A stretch of DNA of 64,000 nucleotides, from assembly GCA_905214875.1 (NCBI GenBank), contig CAJMNR010000011.1, forward strand, positions 1 to 64,000, read 5' to 3'. The position numbers and the translations under genes were made by a program. A model generated the notes under the pieces. The model was not told the origin of the DNA, did not search any database, and was given only the letters and a program-made list of their open reading frames with translations. This document shows positions 16,169-25,314 of this stretch, piece by piece (the first letter of the stretch is position 1; each line of letters opens with the position of its first letter). Origin of the DNA: an uncultured bacterium (GTDB lineage: Bacteria > Bacillota > Clostridia > Lachnospirales > Lachnospiraceae).

Positions 16169-17803
16169 ATGCCAATCACACAACTATTAGAGCGTAACAG
16201 CATGGAGTACGGCAATGATGTTTGTTTAGTGGAGATTAACCCGGAAGTCAAAGAAGTTAGAAGAGTAACTTGGAAAGAGTATGAATTGATGGAACCGAAT
16301 CCAGCTACTCATTATCGACGGGAAATTACATGGAATGTGTTTAATGAAAAGGCAAATCGGTTTGCAAATATGCTATTATCCCGAGGTGTAGAAAAGGGAG
16401 ATAAAGTTGCAATTTTACTTATGAATTGTTTAGAGTGGCTTCCGATTTATTTTGGAATATTAAAGACCGGGGCGTTAGCCGTACCGCTTAATTTCCGTTA
16501 TTCATCGGAAGAAATCAAATATTGTGTTACCCTTGCAGAAGCAGATGTATTAGTATTTGGTCCTGAATTCATTGGTCGTGTAGAAGAAATTGCAGATGAG
16601 ATTAGTAAGAATAGACTTTTATTTTATGTAGGAGATAATTGTCCTACTTTTGCTGAGGATTATAACAGCTTAACAGCGAATTGTTCTAGTAAGTCGCCAA
16701 TGATTGAAATTAAGGATGAAGATGACGCAGCCATTTATTTTTCAAGTGGTACAACAGGATTCCCGAAGGCAATCTTACATAACCATACAAGTTTGATGCA
16801 TTCGTGCAAGGTTGAGCAGAAGCATCATGGACAGACAAGAGATGATGTCTTTCTATGCATTCCGCCGTTGTATCATACTGGCGCAAAGATGCATTGGTTT
16901 GGGAGCCTTTTATCCGGAAGTAAGGCAGTTCTTTTAAAGGGAACGAAACCGGAATACATATTAGATGCCGTGTCTAAGGAGAAGTGTACGATTGTATGGC
17001 TCTTAGTGCCATGGGCACAAGATATTTTAGACGCGTTAGATCGTGGAGATTTAAAATTAGAAGATTATGAACTGTCGCAGTGGAGGTTAATGCATATAGG
17101 GGCACAGCCAGTTCCACCTAGCCTGATTCATAAGTGGAAGAGGTATTTTCCAGAGCATCAGTATGATACCAATTATGGACTCAGCGAGTCCATCGGCCCA
17201 GGATGTGTACATTTAGGCGTTGAGAACATTGAGAAGGTTGGAGCTATTGGAAAAGCCGGTTATGGCTGGCAGGTTAAGATTGTAGATGAACAGGGAGAAC
17301 AGGTAAAGCAGGGAGCTGTTGGAGAACTGGCAGTTAAAGGTCCAGGATTGATGACTTGTTATTATAATGATAAAAAGGCAACGGATGAGGTCTTAAAGGA
17401 TGGCTGGCTTTATACTGGGGATATGGCCGAAGAAGACGAAGATGGTTTTATTATGTTGGTAGACCGTAAAAAAGATGTCATCATCAGTGGTGGAGAGAAT
17501 ATCTATCCAGTTCAGATTGAGGACTTTATCCGTACCAATGAGGCAGTACATGATGTTGCGGTAATTGGACTTCCAGAAAAGCGGTTAGGAGAGATTTCAG
17601 CAGCAATTATCGAATTAAAGCCGGGATTTACGATGACGGAACAGGAAATGTCGGAATTTTGTTTGCGACTGCCAAGATACAAGCGTCCTCGGAAAATTAT
17701 ATTTGCAGATATACCAAGGAACCCAACTGGAAAGATCGAAAAACCAAAGCTTCGTAAGATTTATGGAGCAAGCAATCTCATTGAAGAACAGAATAGAAGT
17801 TAA
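16169..17803 (+). CDS. AMP-forming acyl-CoA synthetase (acyl/aryl-CoA ligase)
   Basis: 544 residues of the ANL superfamily. The phosphate loop reads SSGTTGFPKA (from Ser192, Lys200), the adenine motif YGLSES is present, the hinge Asp lies in DGWLYTGDMAEED, followed by LVDRKKDVIISGGENIYP, and the catalytic C-terminal Lys is in NPTGKIEKPK (Lys522). It activates a carboxylic acid with ATP and transfers it to CoA. The acid is unknown, and no beta-oxidation or polyketide gene is adjacent. An unusual short insertion (residues about 36-48) sits before the usual N-terminal ITW motif. It appears monocistronic. Confidence 0.9.
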   Translation: MPITQLLERNSMEYGNDVCLVEINPEVKEVRRVTWKEYELMEPNPATHYRREITWNVFNEKANRFANMLLSRGVEKGDKVAILLMNCLEWLPIYFGILKTGALAVPLNFRYSSEEIKYCVTLAEADVLVFGPEFIGRVEEIADEISKNRLLFYVGDNCPTFAEDYNSLTANCSSKSPMIEIKDEDDAAIYFSSGTTGFPKAILHNHTSLMHSCKVEQKHHGQTRDDVFLCIPPLYHTGAKMHWFGSLLSGSKAVLLKGTKPEYILDAVSKEKCTIVWLLVPWAQDILDALDRGDLKLEDYELSQWRLMHIGAQPVPPSLIHKWKRYFPEHQYDTNYGLSESIGPGCVHLGVENIEKVGAIGKAGYGWQVKIVDEQGEQVKQGAVGELAVKGPGLMTCYYNDKKATDEVLKDGWLYTGDMAEEDEDGFIMLVDRKKDVIISGGENIYPVQIEDFIRTNEAVHDVAVIGLPEKRLGEISAAIIELKPGFTMTEQEMSEFCLRLPRYKRPRKIIFADIPRNPTGKIEKPKLRKIYGASNLIEEQNRS

Positions 17804-17810
17804 TCGAAAC

Positions 17811-17849
17811 AGGTGTGATGCGACCTTGGTTGTATCGCACCTATTTTTT
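17811..17849 (+). terminator. Intrinsic terminator after the acyl-CoA ligase
   Basis: Stem AGGTGTGAT / ATCGCACCT (one G-T pair), followed by ATTTTTT. Confidence 0.8.
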
Positions 17850-17935
17850 AATTGTTAGAAAATTTCTCTGTCGAGCTCTTTCCTAACAATTAAAAATGTC
17901 CCAAAAAGCGGGACGTGTGATGCGCACTCACCTGA
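17845..17935. repeat. Cluster of further hairpins downstream of the terminator
   Basis: A perfect 14-bp inverted repeat TTTTTAATTGTTAG (17845-17858) / CTAACAATTAAAAA (17883-17896) uses the T tract of the preceding terminator. A small hairpin GTCCC/GGGAC follows at 17898-17914. The decamer GTGTGATGCG occurs both at 17813 and at 17915. The next gene begins at 18013. It may be a structured RNA or layered terminators. Confidence 0.45.
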
Positions 17936-18012
17936 AAGGAAGAGGAGTACCATTTTGCAAGCATTTCTTTTTTATGTTAGTATGAAAAGGAGAAGAAGAA
18001 AAGAGGGATAAA

Positions 18013-18807
18013 ATGAGTAATGACAATTCAGTTGTAGTTATGAATTTTTCTCATGTTTATGAAGAGGAAATTCATCTAAAGAAGAAAGATTATCAGTGGA
18101 TTGATTGTACATATATTAAGGGAACTGAGTGTTACTTGGATGACATTGCAAAGAGAGAGTTAGAAAAGAAAATAGAAGATTTTTCGCCAGAAGGAATACA
18201 CTTTATAGATTCTGGCAATTATCATTATGTTACTAAGTTATGGACGGACAAGATTAAAGAGCCATTTTCTTTAGTAGTCTTTGACCATCATACGGATATG
18301 CAGCCAAGCATGTTTGAAAATCTGATGAGCTGCGGCTGTTGGGTAAAAGAAGTATTAGATCATAATGAGTTTTTGAAAAAAGTAATACTTGTTGGAGCAA
18401 AAGAAGAAATGATCCAATCGATTGAGGAAAAATATAAGAAGCGATTAATTTACTTTAGTGAACAAAGTTTACGAAGAAAAGAATCGTGGGAGGAATTTTC
18501 AAAATTGCATCTTATGGAACCAGTATACATAAGCGTGGACAAAGATATTTTAAGTGAAGAAACGGTTCGGACCAATTGGGATCAGGGATCACTTAAGTTA
18601 AGTGAATTAGAGGCCTTACTAGTAACCATTATGAACAACGAGGAGGTCATTGGAATCGATATTTGCGGGGAAGCAAATATGGACGAGCCATATTTAGTGC
18701 AAAGACAGGTAAATCAGAAAAACGATTTTGTAAATATGGAATTGCTAGAATTAATTAGGAGTCAAAAAGAAAGAGAGGACAGGGATGAAAAGGTTAGTAA
18801 TTATTGA
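18013..18807 (+). CDS. Arginase-fold (ureohydrolase-like) protein
   Basis: 264 residues. Metal-ligand motifs of the arginase/agmatinase/formiminoglutamase fold are seen: VVFDHHTDMQ (Asp91, His93, Asp95), an upstream GNYHYVT with His71, and SVDKDIL (Asp176, Asp178). The protein is shorter than true arginases (about 300) and lacks some usual substrate motifs, so the substrate is open. Its last 23 bases overlap the start of the response regulator gene, which ties its expression to the Bce-type module that follows. Ribosome site GAGGG precedes ATG 18013. Probably a divergent ureohydrolase-family enzyme. Confidence 0.75.
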   Translation: MSNDNSVVVMNFSHVYEEEIHLKKKDYQWIDCTYIKGTECYLDDIAKRELEKKIEDFSPEGIHFIDSGNYHYVTKLWTDKIKEPFSLVVFDHHTDMQPSMFENLMSCGCWVKEVLDHNEFLKKVILVGAKEEMIQSIEEKYKKRLIYFSEQSLRRKESWEEFSKLHLMEPVYISVDKDILSEETVRTNWDQGSLKLSELEALLVTIMNNEEVIGIDICGEANMDEPYLVQRQVNQKNDFVNMELLELIRSQKEREDRDEKVSNY

Positions 18808-19450
18808 GGATAATGAGAAGCTAAGGGAGGAGCTAGCCTCTTTTTTTCGAAACAACCATTTTGATGTAGTGTGCGTGAAAGCGTTTGAACATCTTGTGAC
18901 AGACGTATTGAATGAGACACCGGATTTGATTTTATTGGATCTTAATTTGCCAAATTCGGATGGTCTCTATGTCTGTCAGGAGTTTCGTAAAGTAAGCGAT
19001 GTTCCAATTATCATTATTACTGCAAGAAATACAGAAGTGGACGAGCTGATTTCCATGACTTATGGTGCAGATGATTTTGTGACAAAGCCATTTAATACAC
19101 AGATTCTACTCGCAAGGGTAAATAACATATTCAAGAGGCTGGAGCGTGGGGGGAAAAGCCAGATCATAATGGACGGATTTTTATTTGATGTAACGAAGAG
19201 CTGTATCATTGTAAATGGAGAAGAGATTGAGCTTACCAAGAACGAGATGAAGATTTTATCCGTATTAATAGAGAATCGAGGAGTGATTGTTTCAAGGGAC
19301 ACGATTATTTCGGCACTTTGGGATAGTGATATGTTTGTCGATGACAATACTTTGACTGTGAATGTTAACCGTCTGCGTAAGAAACTAGAGGAGGCAGGCC
19401 TTAAGGAAGTTATTGAGACAAAGAGAGGACAGGGGTATATTGTACGATGA
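18785..19450 (+). CDS. OmpR-family response regulator (BceR-like)
   Basis: 221 residues. Receiver domain with phosphoacceptor Asp52 in ILLDLNLPNSDG and switch residues in IIITARNTEVDE and DDFVTKPF; winged-helix DNA-binding domain in the C-terminal 100 residues. It overlaps the arginase-fold gene by 23 bases and the kinase gene by four (ATGA). Length and order match BceR-type regulators, which answer to peptide antibiotics acting on lipid II cycle intermediates. A perfect dyad ahead of the ABC genes (20461-20476) is its likely target. Confidence 0.9.
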   Translation: MKRLVIIEDNEKLREELASFFRNNHFDVVCVKAFEHLVTDVLNETPDLILLDLNLPNSDGLYVCQEFRKVSDVPIIIITARNTEVDELISMTYGADDFVTKPFNTQILLARVNNIFKRLERGGKSQIIMDGFLFDVTKSCIIVNGEEIELTKNEMKILSVLIENRGVIVSRDTIISALWDSDMFVDDNTLTVNVNRLRKKLEEAGLKEVIETKRGQGYIVR

Positions 19451-20460
19451 AATTTCATGAGTTTTTAAAGGATAAGGTAGCAACCATTATCACCAATACG
19501 GTGGTATTTGGAATGCTGGCAGGTAATCTGAAGATGTTTGGCTACAGCAGTTATCTGATTTATCTATGTTTGGTCGGATGGCTTGTTGCGACGTTTCTTC
19601 CAATTGGAATCGAGTACGCAAAGAAGCGGCAGTTTTATCATGCAATGGAGTTATGTATTACGAGTCTTGAGAAAAAGTATATCCTCTGTGAATTGTTACA
19701 ACGCCCAAGCTTTATCGAAGGAAGAATCGTGTATGATGGATTGCAGCAGATTAATCAGAATATGATGGACGAAATCAAAGAATATAGGCATAGTGTTAGA
19801 GACTACAAGGAATATATCGAGATGTGGGTGCATGAAGTTAAGACACCGGTAACGAATGCATTGTTACTAACTGAGAATAATCCCAATAATGTAACGAAGA
19901 GCATTGAAGAAGAGGTTGAAAAAATTGCAGAATATATTGAACAGACGCTGTATTACTCGAAAATGAGCCTTGTAGAAAAGGACTATGTAATAGCCAATGT
20001 CTCACTTGACCATATTGTGAAAAAGGCAGTTAGGCATAATAAGAAGACTCTGATAGGCAATAAAGTGCAAGTAAAGCTTCATGATGTTGATTTGTCTGTA
20101 AAAACGGATGAAAAATGGCTCTTATTTGTATTAAATCAAATTATAACTAACAGTGTAAAATATCGCAGAGAGAAAACGCCAATACTGGAGTTTTATGCAA
20201 AACAAGAGGATCAAAAGATAACCCTTTACATCGTCGATAATGGAATTGGAATCAAAGAAAACGAACTTACAAAGGTATTACAAAAGGGATTCGTCGGTAC
20301 CAATGGAAGAAAGAAGGAAGCAACGACAGGAATGGGCCTATATATCTGTAATAAGCTGTTGTTAAAGATGCATCACAGCATTGCCATTACTTCCAAGGAA
20401 GGGTGTTACACCTCGGTTGCAATCACATTTCCTAATACAAATTTCTTTCTTACAAACTAA
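19447..20460 (+). CDS. Intramembrane-sensing histidine kinase (BceS-like)
   Basis: 337 residues. Two membrane helices (about 14-30 and 36-55) are separated by only a few residues, so there is no extracellular sensor domain: the hallmark of BceS-type kinases, which sense through their partner ABC transporter. The phosphoacceptor is His129 in MWVHEVKTPV, then N box (NQIITNSVKYR), G1 (VDNGIGI) and G2 (TGMGLYI). It is coupled to the response regulator by an ATGA overlap. Confidence 0.9.
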   Translation: MKFHEFLKDKVATIITNTVVFGMLAGNLKMFGYSSYLIYLCLVGWLVATFLPIGIEYAKKRQFYHAMELCITSLEKKYILCELLQRPSFIEGRIVYDGLQQINQNMMDEIKEYRHSVRDYKEYIEMWVHEVKTPVTNALLLTENNPNNVTKSIEEEVEKIAEYIEQTLYYSKMSLVEKDYVIANVSLDHIVKKAVRHNKKTLIGNKVQVKLHDVDLSVKTDEKWLLFVLNQIITNSVKYRREKTPILEFYAKQEDQKITLYIVDNGIGIKENELTKVLQKGFVGTNGRKKEATTGMGLYICNKLLLKMHHSIAITSKEGCYTSVAITFPNTNFFLTN

Positions 20461-20524
20461 CTTACAAAAATGTAAGGTAAATGTAATCTAACAAAATGGC
20501 TGATTATATGAAGACAGCTATAAT
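20449..20524 (+). promoter_or_regulatory. Inducible promoter with a BceR-type dyad for the ABC genes
   Basis: Perfect inverted repeat CTTACA-AAAA-TGTAAG at 20461-20476, with an extra CTTACAAA half-site at 20449 and ATGTAAT at 20481. Downstream a perfect -10 TATAAT (20519-20524) lacks a good -35 at 20496-20501, as expected for an activator-dependent promoter. Confidence 0.6.
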
Positions 20525-20578
20525 TAGAACCATGAAATACAGAATAAAACAAGTTAGTAAAGGAAAGGGAGTTGTAGA

Positions 20579-21346
20579 ATGAATACGATATTAGAAGTAG
20601 AAAACGTTGAGAAATATTATGGCAATAAAGGAAATGTTACAAAGGCAATCGATGATTTGTCATTTGATGTAGAACAAGGTGAGTTTGTTGGAATCATGGG
20701 AGCTTCCGGAAGCGGTAAGACAACGCTGTTAAACTGCATCAGTACCATTGATAATGTAACGAGCGGGCATATCAGGGTTGACGGCAAGGATATCACGAGG
20801 ATGAGAGGAAATCAGTTAAATGAGTTTAGAAGAGATAACCTCGGATTTATCTTTCAGGATTTCAACCTCCTTGACACACTTACCGCATATGAGAATATTG
20901 CACTAGCACTTACAATCAGGAGAGAATCGCCAGATTTGATCGATAAGAAGATTCAAAAAATATCAGATGCATTAGGAATTAAAGAGGTTTTAGACAAATA
21001 TCCTTATGAGATGTCAGGTGGACAAAAACAAAGGGTTGCCTGTGCTAGAGCGATGATTACCAATCCGAAGTTAGTGCTTGCGGATGAGCCAACAGGAGCG
21101 TTAGATAGTAAGTCTTCTAGAATGTTTCTTGAAAACATCGAACAGATGAATAAAGAATTGGATGCGACAATCGTCATGGTAACTCATGATGCATTTACTG
21201 CAAGCTACTGTCATAGAATCATTTTTATCAAGGATGGGCGCATCTTTAACGAATTAGTTCGCGAGGGCGTATCAAGAAAGGAATTCTTCAATAAGATTAT
21301 CAATGTCGTGACATTGCTTGGAGGTGATAATAATGATGTTCTTTAA
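20579..21346 (+). CDS. ABC transporter ATP-binding protein (BceA-like)
   Basis: 255 residues of the MacB/BceA class. Walker A GASGSGKTT, Q-loop FIFQDFNLLD, signature MSGGQKQRVACARA, Walker B LVLADEPTGALDS and H-loop VTHD are intact. It is preceded by a regulated promoter at 20449-20524 and overlaps the permease start by 14 bases. With the permease it forms the resistance and sensing complex of Bce modules, giving protection against peptide antibiotics such as bacitracin-like or lantibiotic compounds. The actual ligand is unknown. Confidence 0.93.
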   Translation: MNTILEVENVEKYYGNKGNVTKAIDDLSFDVEQGEFVGIMGASGSGKTTLLNCISTIDNVTSGHIRVDGKDITRMRGNQLNEFRRDNLGFIFQDFNLLDTLTAYENIALALTIRRESPDLIDKKIQKISDALGIKEVLDKYPYEMSGGQKQRVACARAMITNPKLVLADEPTGALDSKSSRMFLENIEQMNKELDATIVMVTHDAFTASYCHRIIFIKDGRIFNELVREGVSRKEFFNKIINVVTLLGGDNNDVL

Positions 21347-23390
21347 ATTATCGCTGAAAAATATTAAGCAGAGTTTACGAAATTATACGATTTATTTCAT
21401 CACATTAATTGTAGGCATTTCAATCTTTTATACATTTAATGCAATGGATTCCCAAACAGCAATTCTTTCGCTGTCAAAGTCAAGAAGGGATCTTATTAAG
21501 TCTATGATGCAGATGCTATCCGTAATCAGCGTCTTAGTCAGCATCATCTTAGGATACTTAATCATTTATGCAAATAATTTCTTGATCCGCAGACGTAAGA
21601 AAGAGTTTGGACTTTATCAGACATTAGGAATGAGTAAACGTAAGATTGCACAGTTGTTATTGTCTGAAACATTGATTGTTGGTGTGATTTCCATGGTAGT
21701 CGGATTGTTTGTAGGCATCTTCTTATCACAAGGAATGTCCGTGTTAATCATCCATATGTTTGAAGCAGATATGTCGAAGTTTCAGTTTTCTTTTTCTGCG
21801 GAAGCAGCAATGAAAACCGGCATTTATTTTGCAATCATCTATTTACTTGTCATGATCTTTAATGTATTTACAGTAAGCCGTTATAAATTAATCACATTAT
21901 TGAATGCATCCAAGAAAAATGAAGTATTGAAGACGAAAAGCAACCTTGCAAACATGCTCTTATTTATTGCAAGCCTTATTTGCATCGGAAGTGCATATTA
22001 TTTGCTTCGTGGAAGACATGTATTATTTAGCAGTATAAATGAATCCGTCATTATGCTAATCTTAGGAGCAGTCGGAACGTATTTATTGATTTCCTCTATT
22101 GCTGGATTCTTATTGAAAGTTGTTCAGGCAAGGAAGAAGACGTACTATAAGAACCTGAATATGTTTGTGTTACGTCAGGTGAATTCAAGAGTCAATACGA
22201 TGAAGCTTTCTATAACGATTATTTCATTAATGTTACTTCTGACAATTGGAATCATGTCTAGCGCATTATCTTTAGTAAGTGCAATGAATACGGATATTAA
22301 CGAATCCAATCTATGTGATATCACATTAGTAGGAAATAAAAATAAAGATATCGATATTATGAAACAGCTAAAGAAGGATGGATTTGATACAAGCAAGTAT
22401 TTCAAAGAGAATCTTTCACTCATGGTATATCAGACAACGAAAAGAGAAGAAGCCATGGATATCTTCCTTGGTGAGAAAAATGTAGCTAGTATTAATGAAA
22501 AGTTTGGCACTATGGCGGATATTGACGGTGAACCTTTATATTTAATAAAAGAATCAGATTATAACAAGCTGATGAAGTTTTATGGGAAAGACACGATTGA
22601 TTTAAAAGGAACGACATACGGTTTTATTGCTAACTTTGAGGAACTTCTTACGTATTATCAGGATGTGCTCAATTCTAGAAGGACAATTAAAATCGGTGAT
22701 ACTACATTTACACCAAATAGCACAGAATGCATCGATGTTCCAACTCAAAACAGCAATATGAAGAGTGAGATGGGAATGATTATCCTTCCGGATGCTACAT
22801 TCGAGAATAACCCAGAACATTTTAAAGTCTACGAAAACAGAGTATTCGCAAATTTTGTTGCTGGTGATACGGAAGCAATTGAAACGGACTACTACAATGA
22901 TTTACGTGACTTCTATAAAAAGGACAAAGATAAGAAGGCACCATACACAGTTTCATTTTCGAGAATTGAAATGGCCAATGCCAAGATTGGCTCTACTGCA
23001 ATGATTACTTTCCTTGGATTGTATCTTGGTATCATCTTTAGTATTACTTCAGCAGCAATCCTGGCAATTGGACAATTAAGTGAATCAGTAGACAATAAAG
23101 AGCGTTATGCGGTATTAAGAAAAATTGGCGTAGATGATCGAATGATCAATTCTTCGTTATTACTTCAAATTGCAATTTACTTCATTCTCCCACTGTTAAT
23201 TGCAATTGTTCATTCCGTTGTTGGTCTACGAGAAATGGTAAGACTTATAAGAATCTTTGGTAATATGCAGTTAGATAAGAATATTGTCATAACAGCATTG
23301 TTTATTATTATTGTATATGGCGCCTACTTTACAGCAACGTATATTGGAAGTAAGGGAATTATCAAAGAAAAAGAGAAGTATGTTGGATAA
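21333..23390 (+). CDS. BceB-type ABC permease with large extracellular domain
   Basis: 685 residues from ATG 21333 (GGAGGTG just upstream; 21336 is also possible). An FtsX-type block lies at each end, with about ten membrane helices in all, and a hydrophilic extracellular region of about 220 residues (about 325-545) between helices seven and eight. This architecture is specific to BceB/PsdB/VraG permeases, where the outer domain decides peptide specificity. The gene ends 27 bases before a strong terminator at 23417. Completes the BceRSAB set. Confidence 0.92.
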   Translation: MMFFKLSLKNIKQSLRNYTIYFITLIVGISIFYTFNAMDSQTAILSLSKSRRDLIKSMMQMLSVISVLVSIILGYLIIYANNFLIRRRKKEFGLYQTLGMSKRKIAQLLLSETLIVGVISMVVGLFVGIFLSQGMSVLIIHMFEADMSKFQFSFSAEAAMKTGIYFAIIYLLVMIFNVFTVSRYKLITLLNASKKNEVLKTKSNLANMLLFIASLICIGSAYYLLRGRHVLFSSINESVIMLILGAVGTYLLISSIAGFLLKVVQARKKTYYKNLNMFVLRQVNSRVNTMKLSITIISLMLLLTIGIMSSALSLVSAMNTDINESNLCDITLVGNKNKDIDIMKQLKKDGFDTSKYFKENLSLMVYQTTKREEAMDIFLGEKNVASINEKFGTMADIDGEPLYLIKESDYNKLMKFYGKDTIDLKGTTYGFIANFEELLTYYQDVLNSRRTIKIGDTTFTPNSTECIDVPTQNSNMKSEMGMIILPDATFENNPEHFKVYENRVFANFVAGDTEAIETDYYNDLRDFYKKDKDKKAPYTVSFSRIEMANAKIGSTAMITFLGLYLGIIFSITSAAILAIGQLSESVDNKERYAVLRKIGVDDRMINSSLLLQIAIYFILPLLIAIVHSVVGLREMVRLIRIFGNMQLDKNIVITALFIIIVYGAYFTATYIGSKGIIKEKEKYVG

Positions 23391-23416
23391 GAAAGAGAAA
23401 TACAGTTAACACCTAG

Positions 23417-23450
23417 AAAATCCCTGCCACTGATAATGGCAGGGATTTTC
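23417..23450. terminator. Bidirectional terminator between bceB-like and the LytTR gene
   Basis: Perfect 14-bp stem GAAAATCCCTGCCA / TGGCAGGGATTTTC, loop of six to seven bases, with A and T flanks. It serves the converging genes on both strands. Confidence 0.9.
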
Positions 23451-24175
23451 TACGCTTGTTGCATATAGTCAGTATACTGTTTTCGAACAGACACGTAGCG
23501 ACGGCAAGGAATAGGGATTGCTTGATTATTCTTTAGGATAAGGTCTGTTTTAGTAATCGTTTGGATGTAGTCCATATTTACAATATATGCACGATGGGGC
23601 TGAAAGAAGTTATTATATTGAAGTAGTTGGTCAGCAACTTCTGAAAGGGTTAATGTTGACGTGAGGCTGGCAACTACAGTTCCATTGGCAAGGTGAAAGT
23701 AAATCACATGGGTAATGTGTTCTACGTACATGATTTGAGCAACGGATAATGATACAATACCTTGCTTTGTCTGAACAAGAATTGAATGTTCTTCTTCCTT
23801 AGGAAGAAAAGAAATAAGTTTCTTAATGATAGCAATTAATTTATTCGGTGAAACTGGTTTCATCAAATAATTAATGGCATCTACTTGGTAGGCATCTTTT
23901 GTATACTCATCAGATGATGTCAGAAAGATTAAAAATGCATCTTCATCAGTTTTTCTTAGTTCTTTGGCTAGTGCAATTCCATCCATACCAGGCATCATGA
24001 TATCTAAAATATGTATGTTGTAGAGAGTGTGTTTATTAGCATCTAATAACGCATTGCCAGATTGAAACGTGTCCACATGAATCATTGTATGTGTACTTTT
24101 GGCATATGTGAGCAGAATTCGTTTGATAAATGCTAATGAAATCTCATCATCATCACAAATAGCGATTTTTAGCAT
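23450..24175 (-). CDS. LytTR-family response regulator
   Basis: 241 residues. Receiver domain (1-120) with Asp58 in IHILDIMMPGMDG and conserved Lys in NYLMKPVSPN, then a LytTR DNA-binding domain (about 140-240) with the typical FFQPHRAYIVNMDYI and CRRYVSVRK segments. LytTR regulators usually pair with HPK10-type kinases and control autolysis, virulence or bacteriocins, but none is adjacent, so this is an orphan here. An extended -10 (TGC-TATAAT, minus strand, 24219-24214) lies upstream. Its targets are unknown. Confidence 0.88.
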   Translation of the reverse strand: MLKIAICDDDEISLAFIKRILLTYAKSTHTMIHVDTFQSGNALLDANKHTLYNIHILDIMMPGMDGIALAKELRKTDEDAFLIFLTSSDEYTKDAYQVDAINYLMKPVSPNKLIAIIKKLISFLPKEEEHSILVQTKQGIVSLSVAQIMYVEHITHVIYFHLANGTVVASLTSTLTLSEVADQLLQYNNFFQPHRAYIVNMDYIQTITKTDLILKNNQAIPIPCRRYVSVRKQYTDYMQQA

Positions 24176-24213
24176 AATGATTCCTCCAGATTGAATACTT
24201 TGGATTTATAACT

Positions 24214-24222
24214 ATTATAGCA
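24214..24222 (-). promoter_or_regulatory. Extended -10 promoter of the LytTR gene
   Basis: TGCTATAAT on the minus strand, about 40 bases before ATG 24175. Confidence 0.5.
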
Positions 24223-24326
24223 AAAAGATGCAAAAAATACTATTCAAACCGTGTGAAATAAGAAATTCATGGAATTGTAACAAGCGGTATCGACAGGAAA
24301 GTGGAAAAGACAAAAAAATATATAAA

Positions 24327-24362
24327 AAAGAAGTCAAACTCTATAAGAATTCGACTTCTCAA
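24327..24362 (-). terminator. Intrinsic terminator after the DUF2238 gene
   Basis: On the minus strand, GAAGTCGAATTC pairs imperfectly with GAGTTTGACTTC and is followed by TTTTTTAT. Confidence 0.75.
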
Positions 24363-24366
24363 TTAA

Positions 24367-25152
24367 TTATTTTGTAGCTTCTTGAGCAGATTGGTAATCT
24401 TTTGTTGAAGCAGTTTCGGCATCATCGATAATTCGAGCAGCTTCCATATTTGGAAGTTTGATTTTCCTTCCACGGAACGTGATTACTTTTAGCTGACAGT
24501 ATCCAAGAATTGAAATGACAAGGGCACTTGCACTGTCAACGATGATGTCCTTCATCGTATCCATTAAAGCAGCACGTCCAATCAAATCTGTTCCAGTAAG
24601 GGTAGCATATTTTTGCATATTGAATCCTAAGATGCCATCAAAGGTAAATTCATAGATTTCCCAGAGGGAGCCTGCACATACGGCGAAACAAAATGCAAAA
24701 AAGGCAACGAAGAAAGGACTCATTGTCATTTTGATCTTTTGAGCATCGTTAAACAGGCTTACTATATTAAAACCTAAAGTTGCCAATGCGGCAGCACTAA
24801 TTGCATGAAGAATCGTATCCCAGTTAGGGACCGTGTAGTAAAAGCTTCGAACTTCGCCTAAGTAAATCGCACAATACAAAAAGATAAAAAATAGTATGTA
24901 CATGAAGTCAGGGAAAAGCAGTTTCCACTTCTTCTCTAACAGATAAGGAAGATAAAGCATAAATAGCCCAAGCACACATTGTAATAACATCAAAGCGTAG
25001 TCACTACGTAACTTCTCAAATGGTAAATCGGAAGTTGGAGCGTTTGGAGCAATAAATAAACGAATAAGTACAAAAATGATAGAAGCAACAAAGGAAACTC
25101 CTACAATCCCCGCAATGATTGTTCTTGGCTTCCATTTGAATTTTTTATACAT
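24367..25152 (-). CDS. DUF2238 (YjdF-like) integral membrane protein
   Basis: 261 residues with about six membrane helices. The family pattern is visible: WDTILHAISAAAL in the middle, SLWEIYEF, and an acidic DTMKDIIVDSASAL helix near the end. The charged residues inside helices (Asp, His, Glu, Asp) suggest ion or metal handling, but the family has no settled function. It has its own extended -10 promoter (minus strand 25204-25199) and terminator, so it is monocistronic. AGGAGG precedes the ATG at 25152. Confidence 0.75.
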   Translation of the reverse strand: MYKKFKWKPRTIIAGIVGVSFVASIIFVLIRLFIAPNAPTSDLPFEKLRSDYALMLLQCVLGLFMLYLPYLLEKKWKLLFPDFMYILFFIFLYCAIYLGEVRSFYYTVPNWDTILHAISAAALATLGFNIVSLFNDAQKIKMTMSPFFVAFFAFCFAVCAGSLWEIYEFTFDGILGFNMQKYATLTGTDLIGRAALMDTMKDIIVDSASALVISILGYCQLKVITFRGRKIKLPNMEAARIIDDAETASTKDYQSAQEATK

Positions 25153-25198
25153 AACATACAGCCTCCTATTGAATGTTGTTATCTTTGGCTAAATCATT

Positions 25199-25207
25199 AT
25201 TATAGCA
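25199..25207 (-). promoter_or_regulatory. Extended -10 promoter of the DUF2238 gene
   Basis: TGCTATAAT on the minus strand, about 47 bases before ATG 25152. It is the same element as before the LytTR gene. Confidence 0.5.
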
Positions 25208-25314
25208 AAAATTAGTTAAGAATTCTTCTATTTTTACAGTATCTTTATAAAGATTTATCTTAAGTTTATAAATTTATAGCAGCATCGTTTGTTGTCGACT
25301 AAAAACGGATATAC

